NCBI GenBank assembly: GCA_913045265.1
Contig: CAJWQX010000008.1
Span: 1 to 64,000 of the forward strand
DNA: 64,000 nt
Direction: 5' to 3'
DNA from: UBA11889 sp002313255
GTDB taxonomy: Bacteria > Pseudomonadota > Gammaproteobacteria > Pseudomonadales > Azotimanducaceae
The notes beneath the pieces were generated by a model. It saw only the letters and a list, made by a program, of their open reading frames with translations. It made no database searches and had not been told where the DNA came from. How positions within the stretch are numbered: position 1 is the first letter of the stretch; each line of letters starts with the position of its first letter. Below, one piece after another: positions 8,912-18,172 of this stretch. Position numbers and translations under genes: made by a program.

Positions 8912-9808
8912 GTGGCTCGCTGGGATCGGGAAATTACAGAAACAATTCCGCAGTGGTTTTGGGACTCAATTGACGTTGAATCACGGCAAGACACGGTGGA
9001 AATCGATGATTGCGACGTGTTCTATCAAGAATGGGGAGATAGTTCCAAGCCGGGCGTGTTGCTTATTCACGGGATGAATGCGCATTCACGATGGTGGGAT
9101 TTTATTGCTCCTCTGTTGCTTGAGCGTTTTCACGTTGGAGCGATGGATTTGACCGGAATGGGAGACTCCGATTACCGCTACAGTTATGACGCGGAAACAT
9201 ACGCACAAGAAATTGTTGGGGTTTGTGATGCCATCGGTTTTGACTCGGACGTGACTGTAGTTGGCCACAGCTTCGGAGGTGTCATGGCGACCAAGGCAAT
9301 GGATCTTTACCAAGATCGATTTGGTGCATTGGTCCTGGTTGATTCGGGAATTCGCCATCCGGACGAACCGATTCCCGATCGGCCACAGATGGGCGGTGAC
9401 CGGGCGAAAGCCTATCCCGATAGAGAGACTGCGGAAGCACGTTTTCGTCTTTACCCACCGCAGCCATGCGCGAATGAGTTTGTGTTGAAGTACATCGCGA
9501 AACAGTCGGTCATGCGAATTGATGGCGGTGGCTGGGCGTGGAAATTTGATGAAGATCTACCCGGCACTTTGAAAGGTGGAGAGCGATATCCAGAGGAATA
9601 CGCCGGTTTATCGCTCCCCGTTGGAATCATTTATGGATCTGACAGCGAACTTTTTTCCAAGGAGACACTTGATTACATGCTTTCACTCATTCCAGTTGAT
9701 GTGGAAGTGTGTGCAATCGAAGACGCACAGCACCATGTGTTTTTGGATCAACCGCTAGAGTTCGCCCATGAATTGGGCGACATGATCATACGACTGCGGG
9801 CCCATTGA
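8912..9808 (+). CDS. Alpha/beta-fold hydrolase
   Basis: I chose GTG 8912 because GAGGT at 8902-8906 is an ideal ribosome site; an in-frame GTG at 8813 would add 33 unconserved residues. The 298-residue protein has the oxyanion motif LLIHGMNAHSRWW and the nucleophile elbow GHSFGG (S120). The acid is probably in IYGSDSELFS and the histidine in DAQHHVF. There is no signal peptide, so it should be cytoplasmic. The family covers esterases, haloalkane dehalogenases and C-C hydrolases; the substrate cannot be read from sequence. It stands alone, divergent from the CDGSH gene. Confidence 0.85.
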   Translation: MARWDREITETIPQWFWDSIDVESRQDTVEIDDCDVFYQEWGDSSKPGVLLIHGMNAHSRWWDFIAPLLLERFHVGAMDLTGMGDSDYRYSYDAETYAQEIVGVCDAIGFDSDVTVVGHSFGGVMATKAMDLYQDRFGALVLVDSGIRHPDEPIPDRPQMGGDRAKAYPDRETAEARFRLYPPQPCANEFVLKYIAKQSVMRIDGGGWAWKFDEDLPGTLKGGERYPEEYAGLSLPVGIIYGSDSELFSKETLDYMLSLIPVDVEVCAIEDAQHHVFLDQPLEFAHELGDMIIRLRAH

Positions 9809-9857
9809 GCTGGTCGATCTTATGCGTTGAGCTCTTTGTTGATGAGGGTATTTCTCG

Positions 9858-11132
9858 TCAGTCCCATGACAAAGCCCCTCCAGTCTGATATTCGGTGACT
9901 CTCGTTTCAAAAAAGTTTTTTTCCTTTTTCAGGTCCATGATTTCGGACATCCAAGGGAATGGATTTTTCACAGCCTGAAAGCGTTCGGGCAATCCAATTT
10001 GAGCGAGCCGGCGGTTGGCAATGAACTGTAAGTACTCCGCCATCATGTTGCCATTCATCCCGAGAATACCGCGGGGCATCGTATCGAGAGCGTATTGAGT
10101 TTCTAGTTCGGTCCCCTCCAATATCATTTGAGCCGCTAACTCTTGCATTGACGAATCCCACAATTGTGGGTTTTCAAGTTTGATCTGATTGATCACGTCG
10201 ATCCCAAAGTTTACGTGCATCGACTCATCACGAAGAATGTACTGAAACTGTTCGGAGGTGCCGGTCATTTTGTTGCGTCGCCCCATCGAAAGGATCTGTG
10301 AGAATCCGCAGTAAAAGAAAATACCTTCGAGGACGCAGTAATAAGCAATGAGGTTTTTTAGCAAGGTTTGATCGTCTTCTTGCGTGCCGGTGGTGAATTG
10401 AGGGTCGGAAAGCTCTTGGGTGTATTTGAGTGCCCAAGACGCTTTGCGTGCGACCGACGGCACCTCGTGGTACATGTTGAATATCTCACCTTCATCCATT
10501 CCTAACGATTCGATGCAGTACTGGTACGCGTGGGTATGTATTGCCTCTTCGAAGGCCTGTCGAAGCAGATATTGTCGACACTCCGGGTTGGTGATTAGCC
10601 GATAAATGGCAAGTACTAAGTTATTGGCTACCAGCGAATCTGCTGTGGAAAAGAATCCTAGGCTTCTTTTAATGACAATTCGTTCGTCTTCACTCAGGCC
10701 ATCCTCAGATTTCCATAGCGCGACATCCGCCGTCATATTGACTTCTTGGGGCATCCAGTGATTCGCACATCCATCGAGATATTTTTGCCATGCCCAGTCA
10801 TATTTGAACGGTACGAGTTGATTAAGATCGGCCCGGCAGTTGATCATCCGCTTCTGATCGACGGTAACTCGCTCGGTATTTTCTTGATGAATCGTCGGCG
10901 CGATGTCGTCGTTCAATGCGTCAGGACGAGCCAGGACACTTGACCGGGATTCGTTTGGTGCGGGCGTTGTTTTCGCATCGATGTCGGTGGTGAGTGCCGC
11001 GGCAGAATGGCTGGCGTTATGGTCGGGTCGTAATATTTCAGGGTTGTCGAGTTGTTCGACGAGCGGAATAGCCGATCGTCCAACATTGTGGTCGGCAACA
11101 CCTTCGTCGCTATATTCATCCCAACTGAGCAT
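9858..11132 (-). CDS. nrdB: Class Ia ribonucleotide reductase beta subunit
   Basis: The start is ATG 11132, directly behind a strong ribosome site (AGGAGG) that overlaps the nrdA stop codon. The 424-residue subunit holds the diiron-tyrosyl cofactor. Ligands are recognisable as D165, E196, H199, the glutamate in LEGIFFY, and E and H in RDESMHVNF. Y203, seven residues after E196, fits the radical tyrosine. The C-terminal tail (TEYQTGGALSWD) should dock into NrdA. About the first 88 residues, before VTVDQKRMINC, are an acidic, low-complexity extension not needed for the core fold. It forms an operon with nrdA (11-base gap). Confidence 0.96.
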   Translation of the reverse strand: MLSWDEYSDEGVADHNVGRSAIPLVEQLDNPEILRPDHNASHSAAALTTDIDAKTTPAPNESRSSVLARPDALNDDIAPTIHQENTERVTVDQKRMINCRADLNQLVPFKYDWAWQKYLDGCANHWMPQEVNMTADVALWKSEDGLSEDERIVIKRSLGFFSTADSLVANNLVLAIYRLITNPECRQYLLRQAFEEAIHTHAYQYCIESLGMDEGEIFNMYHEVPSVARKASWALKYTQELSDPQFTTGTQEDDQTLLKNLIAYYCVLEGIFFYCGFSQILSMGRRNKMTGTSEQFQYILRDESMHVNFGIDVINQIKLENPQLWDSSMQELAAQMILEGTELETQYALDTMPRGILGMNGNMMAEYLQFIANRRLAQIGLPERFQAVKNPFPWMSEIMDLKKEKNFFETRVTEYQTGGALSWD

Positions 11133-11143
11133 GTAAGGACCTC

Positions 11144-14095
11144 CTATTGGCAGGCTTCGCAATCCGGGTCATCGATTGTGCACGCTTGCGGTACTTCGGC
11201 AGGTTCGCCCATGGGGTCACCTTGGTTTATTCCGGCAGAAGAAGAGATGTCTGAAGCAACCGCGTTAAGCGCGCCATCACCGATAACCGTTGATTTCTCA
11301 GTACTGGTGGCACTGAGTGCGCGCAAGTAATACGTGGTTTTCAAACCGCGCATCCAAGCCATGCGGTACATGATGTCGAGTTTTTTACCTGACGCATTAG
11401 CAATGTAAAGATTGAGGGACTGAGCTTGATCAATCCATTTTTGACGTCGGCTCGCGGCATCCACGAGCCATCTTGGTTCGACTTCAAAAGCCGTTGAGTA
11501 AAGTTGCTTAAGATCGGCCGGTATTCGATCAATGGATTGGAGGCTGCCGTCGTAATACTTGAGGTCGTTGACCATCACACTATCCCAAAGTCCCTGACGT
11601 TTTAGATCGTGAACCATGTGGGGATTAACGACTGTAAACTCACCCGAAAGATTCGATTTAACGAACAGGTTTTGATAGGTCGGTTCGATCGATTGAGTGA
11701 CGCCGGTAATGTTGGCGATGGTTGCCGTGGGTGCAATCGCCATCACATTCGAATTGCGCATTCCGTGGGTCTTGACCCTTGTGCGCAAGTCGTCCCAGTC
11801 TAATCGCGTGTCTAAATTAACCTCTAGATACTCCTTGCCTCTTTCGTTTTGGAGACGCTCTAACGAGTCTATGGGCAATATTCCTTGGCTCCACAGAGAC
11901 CCTTCAAAGCTCGTGTAACTCCCTCGTTCCTCGGCGAGTTCGCTGGATGATTCGATAGCGTAATAAGAAATCGCTTCCATAGATTCGTCGGCGAATTCAA
12001 CCGCCGCGTCGGATGCATAACTGATTCGTTTTCGGTACAGCGCGTCTTGAAATCCCATGATTCCCAACCCCACTGGCCGGTGGCGCATGTTTGAAGTTCG
12101 GGCTGCTGGTACCGCGTAGTAGTTTATGTCGATGACGTTATCGAGCATTCGGATGGCTGTACGCACCGTTTTCTTGAGTTTTTCGGTATCAAAATGGCCC
12201 GATTCAGTGACATGTTGCGCGAGATTAATGGAGCCGAGATTACAAACCGCAATTTCGTCCGCTGACGTATTTAAGGTGATCTCGGTACATAAGTTCGACG
12301 AGTGCACAACGCCGATATGCTGTTGAGGGGATCGCATGTTGCAGGAGTCTTTAAAGGTGACCCACGGGTGCCCCGTCTCGTAAAGCATCGACAGCATCTT
12401 TCGCCACAAATCCTGTGCTTTAATTCGCTTGTAGAGTTCTAACTCGCCCGTCCGCGTCAACGCTTCATAGTTAAGATAACGAGTTTCGAAGGCGCTGCCG
12501 TGTAATTCGTGTAAATCGGATACGTTGTTGGGAGAAAACAGGGTCCAATCACCGTCTTCGAATACGCGTTTCATGAACAGATCCGGTATCCAATTGGCCG
12601 TGTTCATGTCATGCGTTCGACGACGATCATCGCCAGTGTTTTTTCGGAGCTCTAAAAATTCTTCAATGTCCAGGTGCCAGGTTTCCAGATACGAACACAC
12701 GGCGCCTTTACGTTTGCCCCCTTGGTTCACTGCGACAGCGGTATCGTTTACAACTTTGAGGAAGGGTACGACTCCCTGCGATTTACCATTCGTTCCCTTG
12801 ATGTACGCACCGAGTGCTCGTACCGGCGTCCAGTCATTACCAAGGCCACCCGCCCACTTGGATAACATAGCGTTGTCACGAATAGCGCTATAGATACCGT
12901 CCAAATCGTCGGAGACGGTCGTCAGAAAACAAGACGACAATTGCGACCGTAATGTTCCCGAATTAAACAACGTAGGTGTTGAACTCATAAAATCGAACGA
13001 TGAGAGGAGCTCGTAAAATTCAATGGCTCGTTCTTCGGGTTCCTCTTCCTGCATGGCTAAACCCATAGCGACCCGCATGAAGAAGATCTGCGGCAGCTCG
13101 AACCGAACCTCTTTCGAGTGCAAAAAATATCGGTCGTATAAGGTCTGTAAACCGAGATAATTGAATTGAAGGTCGCGTTCCGGGATTAGCGATGAGCCCA
13201 ACCGTACGAGATCATACCGTTCGAGCTCGGGTGCGAGTAACTCTAATTCAATGCCCCGATGGATAAATGCCTGAAACGCTTTGCCATAAGTATCCAGCAT
13301 CTGCGAGTGTGTGGCTTGATAATCTTGTTGTCCTTGACTGCGTATATCGAGAAATTCGAGTGTCTCGGTACGGAGTTGATCTAGTAAAAGTCGGGCGGTG
13401 ACAAATGTGTAGTTGGGCTCCTCCTCGACCAATGTTCGTGCCGTAATTAGCAAAGACGTGGCGACGTCCACTTCGGATATTCCGTCATACATATTGGATA
13501 ACGATTCGGTCAGGATGCGATGTGCATCGACGTCTTCGAGTCCTTCGCACGCCTCGGTAACTAGCGTTCGGATCCGGCCCATATCGAGGGCGACGCGATC
13601 GCCGTCCCTTCGCACGATAGTAATCGATATCGGTTTTTCTGTTGTAGGGTTGACGTCTTCGACTTCCCGCGCACGAGCCCGTTCTTCACGGTACAGAACG
13701 TAAGTTCTCGCAACTTTATGTTCTCCAGAACGCATCAGCGCCAGCTCTACCTGATCCTGCACATCCTCGATGTGAATCGTTCCACCCGACGGTAATCGGC
13801 GTATAAATATCGACGATACCTGCCCAGCTAGACCAGCCACGAGTTCGCGAATACGCGTCGATACCGCCGCGGTACCTCCCTCGACCGCTAGGAACGCTTT
13901 AGTGATTGCGACCGCGATTTTGTCCTCGGCGTATGGCACAACGGTGCCGTTACGTTTAATGACCCGAATCTGACCGGGGGCAGTCGCTGCGATCGAGGGG
14001 CTAATTGGACCTGGGGTTGGAGCAGTCACTTTGGCTGGACTGTTTTCGGGCGATTCCTGGATTTGGTCATTTGAACTGACCGATTCTGCATGCAT
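11144..14095 (-). CDS. nrdA: Class Ia ribonucleotide reductase alpha subunit
   Basis: The 983-residue subunit reduces ribonucleoside diphosphates to deoxyribonucleotides. A proline-rich lead of about 40 residues precedes two ATP-cone domains, starting near IRVIKRNG and ITIVRRDG, which suggests overall activity control by ATP/dATP. Catalytic features include a cysteine in QLSSCFLTT and the N-x-C-x-E site in the NLCTEITLN region. CNLGSINL and the paired radical-transfer tyrosines in KTTYYLRAL are also visible. The C-terminal shuttle cysteines are C979 and C982 (CEAC). An AAGGGGA ribosome site precedes ATG 14095. Control by NrdR is suggested by palindromes upstream. Confidence 0.96.
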   Translation of the reverse strand: MHAESVSSNDQIQESPENSPAKVTAPTPGPISPSIAATAPGQIRVIKRNGTVVPYAEDKIAVAITKAFLAVEGGTAAVSTRIRELVAGLAGQVSSIFIRRLPSGGTIHIEDVQDQVELALMRSGEHKVARTYVLYREERARAREVEDVNPTTEKPISITIVRRDGDRVALDMGRIRTLVTEACEGLEDVDAHRILTESLSNMYDGISEVDVATSLLITARTLVEEEPNYTFVTARLLLDQLRTETLEFLDIRSQGQQDYQATHSQMLDTYGKAFQAFIHRGIELELLAPELERYDLVRLGSSLIPERDLQFNYLGLQTLYDRYFLHSKEVRFELPQIFFMRVAMGLAMQEEEPEERAIEFYELLSSFDFMSSTPTLFNSGTLRSQLSSCFLTTVSDDLDGIYSAIRDNAMLSKWAGGLGNDWTPVRALGAYIKGTNGKSQGVVPFLKVVNDTAVAVNQGGKRKGAVCSYLETWHLDIEEFLELRKNTGDDRRRTHDMNTANWIPDLFMKRVFEDGDWTLFSPNNVSDLHELHGSAFETRYLNYEALTRTGELELYKRIKAQDLWRKMLSMLYETGHPWVTFKDSCNMRSPQQHIGVVHSSNLCTEITLNTSADEIAVCNLGSINLAQHVTESGHFDTEKLKKTVRTAIRMLDNVIDINYYAVPAARTSNMRHRPVGLGIMGFQDALYRKRISYASDAAVEFADESMEAISYYAIESSSELAEERGSYTSFEGSLWSQGILPIDSLERLQNERGKEYLEVNLDTRLDWDDLRTRVKTHGMRNSNVMAIAPTATIANITGVTQSIEPTYQNLFVKSNLSGEFTVVNPHMVHDLKRQGLWDSVMVNDLKYYDGSLQSIDRIPADLKQLYSTAFEVEPRWLVDAASRRQKWIDQAQSLNLYIANASGKKLDIMYRMAWMRGLKTTYYLRALSATSTEKSTVIGDGALNAVASDISSSAGINQGDPMGEPAEVPQACTIDDPDCEACQ

Positions 14096-14264
14096 TAAAG
14101 ATTGGTCCCCTTTTCGACTTCTCGGCTACGTTTTCGAGCGCCACTAACCAGACAAGATCGGGCTACTTGGACATATACTACATGTGGTGGTGCCCGTTTT
14201 TAGCTTATGTTGCCGACCCGGGGGCTTCAAACGTTGTTTGTTCCAAGACGACAACTTCACAACG

Positions 14265-14280
14265 ACACCATATGTAGTTT
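14265..14280. promoter_or_regulatory. Best NrdR-box candidate
   Basis: The 16-base site ACACCATATGTAGTTT agrees with the NrdR consensus at 13 positions by eye, including the outer ACAC and the inner ATAT core. It is about 170 bases upstream of the nrdA start and beside a T-rich tract at 14278-14286. Confidence 0.6.
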
Positions 14281-14390
14281 TTTTTTATACGAGCGGCACA
14301 ACATAAAGGGATAATAACGGGAATGCAAGAAACTCCTTGGGGGGAACCTGTGGATTGCCTGTGAGTTACAAGGCGAAGCGACTACCACTA

Positions 14391-14412
14391 CATGTAGTAG
14401 TCATGTAGTAGT
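14391..14412. repeat. Perfect 11-base tandem repeat overlapping an NrdR-like palindrome
   Basis: CATGTAGTAGT occurs twice back to back (14391-14401 and 14402-14412). The first copy completes the palindrome CTACATGTAG (14388-14397); the second gives only a right half-site. The repeat ends 35 bases before the glpK start codon, so it could place one repressor dimer beside another one helical turn away. Confidence 0.7.
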
Positions 14413-14447
14413 CGCGTAACAAAGAATAGAGGAGCGAAAACCTAGAT

Positions 14448-15932
14448 ATGAACTACATATTGGCTATAGATCAGGGCACGTCGAGTTCGCGAGCAATTGT
14501 TTTCGACGACGTTGGCAATCCTGTTGGCGAAGGCAGTTGCCCCTTTGATCAAATTTTTCCGCGCGATGGCTGGGTCGAACAAGATCCCGAGGTTATTTGG
14601 AACACAACATTGAAAGCTGCACGCAATGCAATCGCGTCCTCACCGGTGGAGGCGTCGGGAATCGCTGCGATCGGCATTGCGAACCAAAGGGAAACAACGT
14701 TGCTTTGGGATGCAGAGTCGGGACAAGCCGTCCACAACGCGATCGTTTGGCAAGATCGCCGCACGGCAGAACGGTGCGTTCAAATGCAATCAGATGGGAT
14801 GGCGACTACTGTCAACGACGTGACGGGTCTCGTCATCGATCCATATTTTTCAAGTACAAAAGTTGAATGGTTGCTTCGTGACCCCGAAGCACAGCGCTTA
14901 GCTAGGTCAGATCGGTTGCGATTCGGTACTGTCGACACGTTTCTAGTGTGGCGACTTACGGGAGGGCGGAGTCATGCCACGGATGCCACCAATGCCGCTC
15001 GGACCCAGCTATTCGACATTACACGTCACGTTTGGAGCGATATTTTGTTGGACTATTTCGGGATTCCGGCCAGTTTGCTCCCGGAGGTCAAGGACAGTGT
15101 CGCAGACTACGGGAGGGCGGAAGCGCAGTGGTTTGGTGCCGAAATACCCATTTTTGGCATCGCCGGAGATCAACAAGCGGCGCTCATCGGCCAGGGTTGT
15201 ATTTCGCCGGGTATGGTGAAAAGTACGTACGGCACGGGTTGTTTTGTCATGGTAAATACCGGAACAAAGCGGGTGGACTCGACAACGGGATTGCTGACCA
15301 CGATAGGTTACAGGGTTAATGGTCAGACCACGTTCGCGACGGAGGGCAGCATCTTTACGGCGGGGGCTGCAGTCAAATGGTTGCGCGACAAGTTAGGTTT
15401 GATCGGAAGCGCGGCGGAAACAGAGGAAATTGCATTGAAAACGGGCGGCGACACCAACGGTGTATATGTCGTACCGGCCTTTACGGGCTTAGGGGCTCCG
15501 CATTGGCGACCGGATGCACGCGGAGTCATATCGGGATTAACTCTGGATTCAGGTGTGGACGAGATCGTGACCGCGACACTGTCGAGCATCGCATTTCAGA
15601 CAATGGACTTATTTAATGCTTTTCGAACCGACGGAGTTGAACCGGAACAGGTGAGGATTGATGGAGGGATGGTCCAAAATAATTGGTTTTGTCAGTTCCT
15701 GTCCGATGTAACCGAATTGATCATGGAACGACCCAAGGTCACCGAGACCACGGCCTTGGGCGCTGGCTTGCTGGCTGCAATAGGGGCGGGGCTCATTAAT
15801 CATCTAGGAGACGCGAGCACCCGTTGGACCGTTGACCAGCGGTTTACTCCAGCTATGGATGACGACGTCCGTTCGGAGCGTATAGCTGGTTGGCGACGTG
15901 CAGTTGCGCAGACGCTCGCAACTAACCTCTGA
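14448..15932 (+). CDS. glpK: Glycerol kinase
   Basis: The 494-residue protein matches the family length and phosphorylates glycerol to sn-glycerol 3-phosphate. The FGGY-kinase phosphate-binding start IDQGTSSSRAIVFD is clear. GWVEQDPEVIW, NQRETTLLWD, the GDQQAALIGQ segment and the C-terminal ALGAGLLAAIGAG region follow. The start ATG 14448 has GAGGAGCG upstream. No glpF, glpD or glpR gene is nearby, so it may serve membrane lipid supply or recycle glycerol on its own. NrdR-like sites 35-60 bases upstream are unexpected for this gene. Confidence 0.97.
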   Translation: MNYILAIDQGTSSSRAIVFDDVGNPVGEGSCPFDQIFPRDGWVEQDPEVIWNTTLKAARNAIASSPVEASGIAAIGIANQRETTLLWDAESGQAVHNAIVWQDRRTAERCVQMQSDGMATTVNDVTGLVIDPYFSSTKVEWLLRDPEAQRLARSDRLRFGTVDTFLVWRLTGGRSHATDATNAARTQLFDITRHVWSDILLDYFGIPASLLPEVKDSVADYGRAEAQWFGAEIPIFGIAGDQQAALIGQGCISPGMVKSTYGTGCFVMVNTGTKRVDSTTGLLTTIGYRVNGQTTFATEGSIFTAGAAVKWLRDKLGLIGSAAETEEIALKTGGDTNGVYVVPAFTGLGAPHWRPDARGVISGLTLDSGVDEIVTATLSSIAFQTMDLFNAFRTDGVEPEQVRIDGGMVQNNWFCQFLSDVTELIMERPKVTETTALGAGLLAAIGAGLINHLGDASTRWTVDQRFTPAMDDDVRSERIAGWRRAVAQTLATNL

Positions 15933-15976
15933 GGACCGTACTCGCTGCTTGATAGTCTTGGCAAGAATCCTCGAAG

Positions 15977-16876
15977 TTAGTTCAGCATAAATTCGAGTAG
16001 GGCTTTTTTAGAGTGCAGTCTGTTGCCCGTCTCCTCCCATACAACGGAACGCGGGTCTTCGAGTAGGTCATCACTGATTTCTTCGCCTCGGTGTGCTGGA
16101 AGGCAGTGCATAAAGAGGACATTGGCATCTGCGCTGTCGAGTAAACCCGAGTTGACCTGAAATTCTTGGAAAGCTTCGTGACGCTCAACGCGTTCATTTT
16201 CTTGGCCCATGGACGACCACACATCGGTAACTACCAGATTGGCACCAGACACTGCTTCTTGGGGAGTAGAGACCCAACGTGCACGACTACTGCTATCGAG
16301 AAGTTGTTCATCTGGCCGAAATTTGGTGGGCGTCGAAATCGCCAAGTCGAAGTCGAACTGCTTCGAGGCAAGAATGTAAGAGTTGCACATGTTGTGGCCG
16401 TCTCCTACGAAAGCAACCAATTGATCGCGAATAGACCCTCGTTTTTCGGCGAACGTTTGCATGTCTGCGAGGAGTTGACACGGATGGAAACGATTGCTCA
16501 TACCATTGATTACTGGGACCGAAGATGCAGCCGCAAAGCTGCTTATATCGGCATGATCATGGACGCGCAGCATGACGATATCGACCAATGACGAGAGTAC
16601 GCGCGCCATGTCCGGTATAGACTCTCCCCGACCCAATTGAGTTTCATCGGGCCGAAGGAAAATGGCGTGGCCTCCAAGTTGGTACATGCCGGCTTCAAAA
16701 GCCACCCGTGTCCGAGTGGATTTGAGTTCGAAAATCATAGCCATGGTTTTGCCTTCGAGCGGCCGATGTCGAATGCCCGAGTCGTGCAAACGTTTCAGTT
16801 CGGAAGCACGCTCGATAATTTGTTCGAGGTCCTCAGGAGAAAAGTCCATTAGGGATAAGAAATTCTTGACCGACAT
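15977..16876 (-). CDS. argF: Ornithine carbamoyltransferase
   Basis: The enzyme joins carbamoyl phosphate and ornithine to make citrulline in arginine synthesis. It has 299 residues, with the carbamoyl phosphate motif STRTR at 53-57 and the ornithine-binding loop carrying the catalytic cysteine in FMHCLPAHRGEE. HPCQLLADMQT is also present. It lies 36 bases after argD on the same strand and is almost certainly co-transcribed with it. The ribosome site lies in a small direct repeat (GCAGGTAGCAGGTAG) just before ATG 16876. Confidence 0.96.
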   Translation of the reverse strand: MSVKNFLSLMDFSPEDLEQIIERASELKRLHDSGIRHRPLEGKTMAMIFELKSTRTRVAFEAGMYQLGGHAIFLRPDETQLGRGESIPDMARVLSSLVDIVMLRVHDHADISSFAAASSVPVINGMSNRFHPCQLLADMQTFAEKRGSIRDQLVAFVGDGHNMCNSYILASKQFDFDLAISTPTKFRPDEQLLDSSSRARWVSTPQEAVSGANLVVTDVWSSMGQENERVERHEAFQEFQVNSGLLDSADANVLFMHCLPAHRGEEISDDLLEDPRSVVWEETGNRLHSKKALLEFMLN

Positions 16877-16912
16877 CTACCTGCTACCTGCGACCCGCGT
16901 CCGATGGATTCT

Positions 16913-18091
16913 TTAGGAACCGGCTGTTTGAACGAGAGAAGTCACGATTTCGACAATTTCGTCAGCTTCGTCATCCGTTAGATTCAAGGGCGGAAGTAGC
17001 CGTAGAACCGTGTCAGTAGTCACGTTCAACAGTAGTCTTTTTGATAACGCCTGTTGGATTAGATCCGTGCAGGGCTTATCGAGCTCAATCGCGATCATCA
17101 TGCCTTTTCCCCGGATGTCACGAACGTGGTTGAGTCCTGCAAGTTGTTTGACCAGTGCGTTTTTAATGCGTTCACCGAGTTCGGCCGCGCGTTCTATAAC
17201 GCCGCCATCCGTGAGCTCAGTGACTACGGCTAAAGCGGCCGCGCACGAGAGTGGGTTACCACCAAATGTAGAGCCATGTGTTCCGGCAACGAGTGTTTCA
17301 GCCGCGGTACCGCGTGCCAAACAAGCCCCGATAGGAACACCGTTCCCTAGCCCTTTGGCCGTCGTTAGGACGTCGGGCAATATATTCGTATGTTGATACG
17401 CAAAGTAGCGGCCCGTCCTGCCGTTACCGGTTTGGACCTCATCAAGGATTAGCAGCCAGTCGTGGTCGTCACAGATTTCTCGCAACTTGGGAAGGTAATC
17501 GTCAGCGGGAATTAGCACTCCCCCCTCTCCCAAAATCGGTTCCACAAAAATGGCGACAACGCCATTATTGTTTGTGGCGATATTGGTGATTGCCGGTATG
17601 TCGTCGTAGGGCGCCCGTAGAAAGCCTCCAAGCAACGGTTCGAAACTCGCTTGGACCTTTCGATTACCCGTCGCCGTGAGCGTTGCCATTGTGCGTCCAT
17701 GAAAACTGCCTTCCATCACAATCACCTGGGGGTTTTTGATCCCGCGTTCATTGCCGTAGCGACGAGCAATTTTCAACGCTGCTTCGTTTGCCTCCGCGCC
17801 TGAATTGGCGAAGAAAACGTTGTCCATGCCAGAAATTTCACAAAGGCGATCGGCAAGTTGTGTTTGTAGAGGGATCTCGTAGAGATTCGACGTATGTAAT
17901 AAGGTTTCAGCTTGCCGTTGGATCGCATCAGTGACCGCAGGATGAGCGTGCCCCAGCCCACAAACCGCGATACCGGCGAGCGCATCGAGATAACGGATCC
18001 CATCGGCATCGAACAGGCATGCGCCCTCACCACGTTCGAAAGATACGGGTAAGCGCCCATAGGTGGGCATTATTGTGGGTACGCTCGACAT
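16913..18091 (-). CDS. argD: Acetylornithine aminotransferase
   Basis: This is a class III PLP-dependent aminotransferase that makes N-acetylornithine from its semialdehyde. Many homologues also act as succinyldiaminopimelate aminotransferase. The PLP lysine lies in TTAKGLGNGVPIG, the cofactor-pyridine aspartate in LILDEVQTG, and the phosphate-binding region in NSGAEANEAALK. Two ATGs (18094 and 18091) follow a GGAGG site; 18091 has the better spacing (7 bases). A longer reading from 18172 would run through the promoter and hairpin and is rejected. It heads an argD-argF operon with its own strong promoter. Confidence 0.95.
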   Translation of the reverse strand: MSSVPTIMPTYGRLPVSFERGEGACLFDADGIRYLDALAGIAVCGLGHAHPAVTDAIQRQAETLLHTSNLYEIPLQTQLADRLCEISGMDNVFFANSGAEANEAALKIARRYGNERGIKNPQVIVMEGSFHGRTMATLTATGNRKVQASFEPLLGGFLRAPYDDIPAITNIATNNNGVVAIFVEPILGEGGVLIPADDYLPKLREICDDHDWLLILDEVQTGNGRTGRYFAYQHTNILPDVLTTAKGLGNGVPIGACLARGTAAETLVAGTHGSTFGGNPLSCAAALAVVTELTDGGVIERAAELGERIKNALVKQLAGLNHVRDIRGKGMMIAIELDKPCTDLIQQALSKRLLLNVTTDTVLRLLPPLNLTDDEADEIVEIVTSLVQTAGS

Positions 18092-18113
18092 CATCTTGCC
18101 TCCAAAACAAACG

Positions 18114-18133
18114 CGGGCAGCGCTTGCTGCCCG
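18114..18133 (-). terminator. Terminator-like hairpin in the argD leader
   Basis: Read on the minus strand, a perfect 8-base stem CGGGCAGC / GCTGCCCG with a four-base loop is followed by CGTTTGTTTTGGAGG. It lies after the -10 of the argD promoter and ends about 10 bases before the GGAGG ribosome site. It could end transcripts coming from patB, act as an attenuator of argDF, or stabilise the 5' end. Confidence 0.65.
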
Positions 18134-18144
18134 TGAAACGAACG

Positions 18145-18172
18145 ATATTAGTCGAGGGGGCTTTCCTGTCAA
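18145..18172 (-). promoter_or_regulatory. Sigma-70 promoter of argDF
   Basis: On the minus strand a perfect -35 TTGACA (18172-18167) is followed 16 bases later by -10 TAATAT (18150-18145). The -35 shares bases with the patB stop codon, so patB and argDF are probably separate transcription units. The start of transcription should fall near 18138. Confidence 0.8.

Larger units (their letters stand above)
14096..14447. promoter_or_regulatory. nrdA-glpK divergent control region with NrdR-like boxes
   Basis: This is the only stretch over 300 bases without a gene. It holds several palindromes centred on CATG or CATATG that fit the NrdR box consensus (acaCwAtATaTwGtgt). These are 14175-14190 (ATACTACATGTGGTGG, 11 of 16), 14265-14280 (ACACCATATGTAGTTT, 13 of 16) and 14385-14400 (CCACTACATGTAGTAG, 12 of 16). 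A further half-site begins at 14402. The counts are by eye. NrdR is the zinc and ATP-cone repressor of ribonucleotide reductase genes. Two boxes lie in the nrdA leader and two just ahead of glpK. No confident sigma-70 promoter could be placed. Confidence 0.6.

Noticed and set aside
12525..12893. A 122-codon plus-strand frame inside nrdA
   Set aside because: It is the shadow of the NrdA core on the opposite strand and has no independent support.
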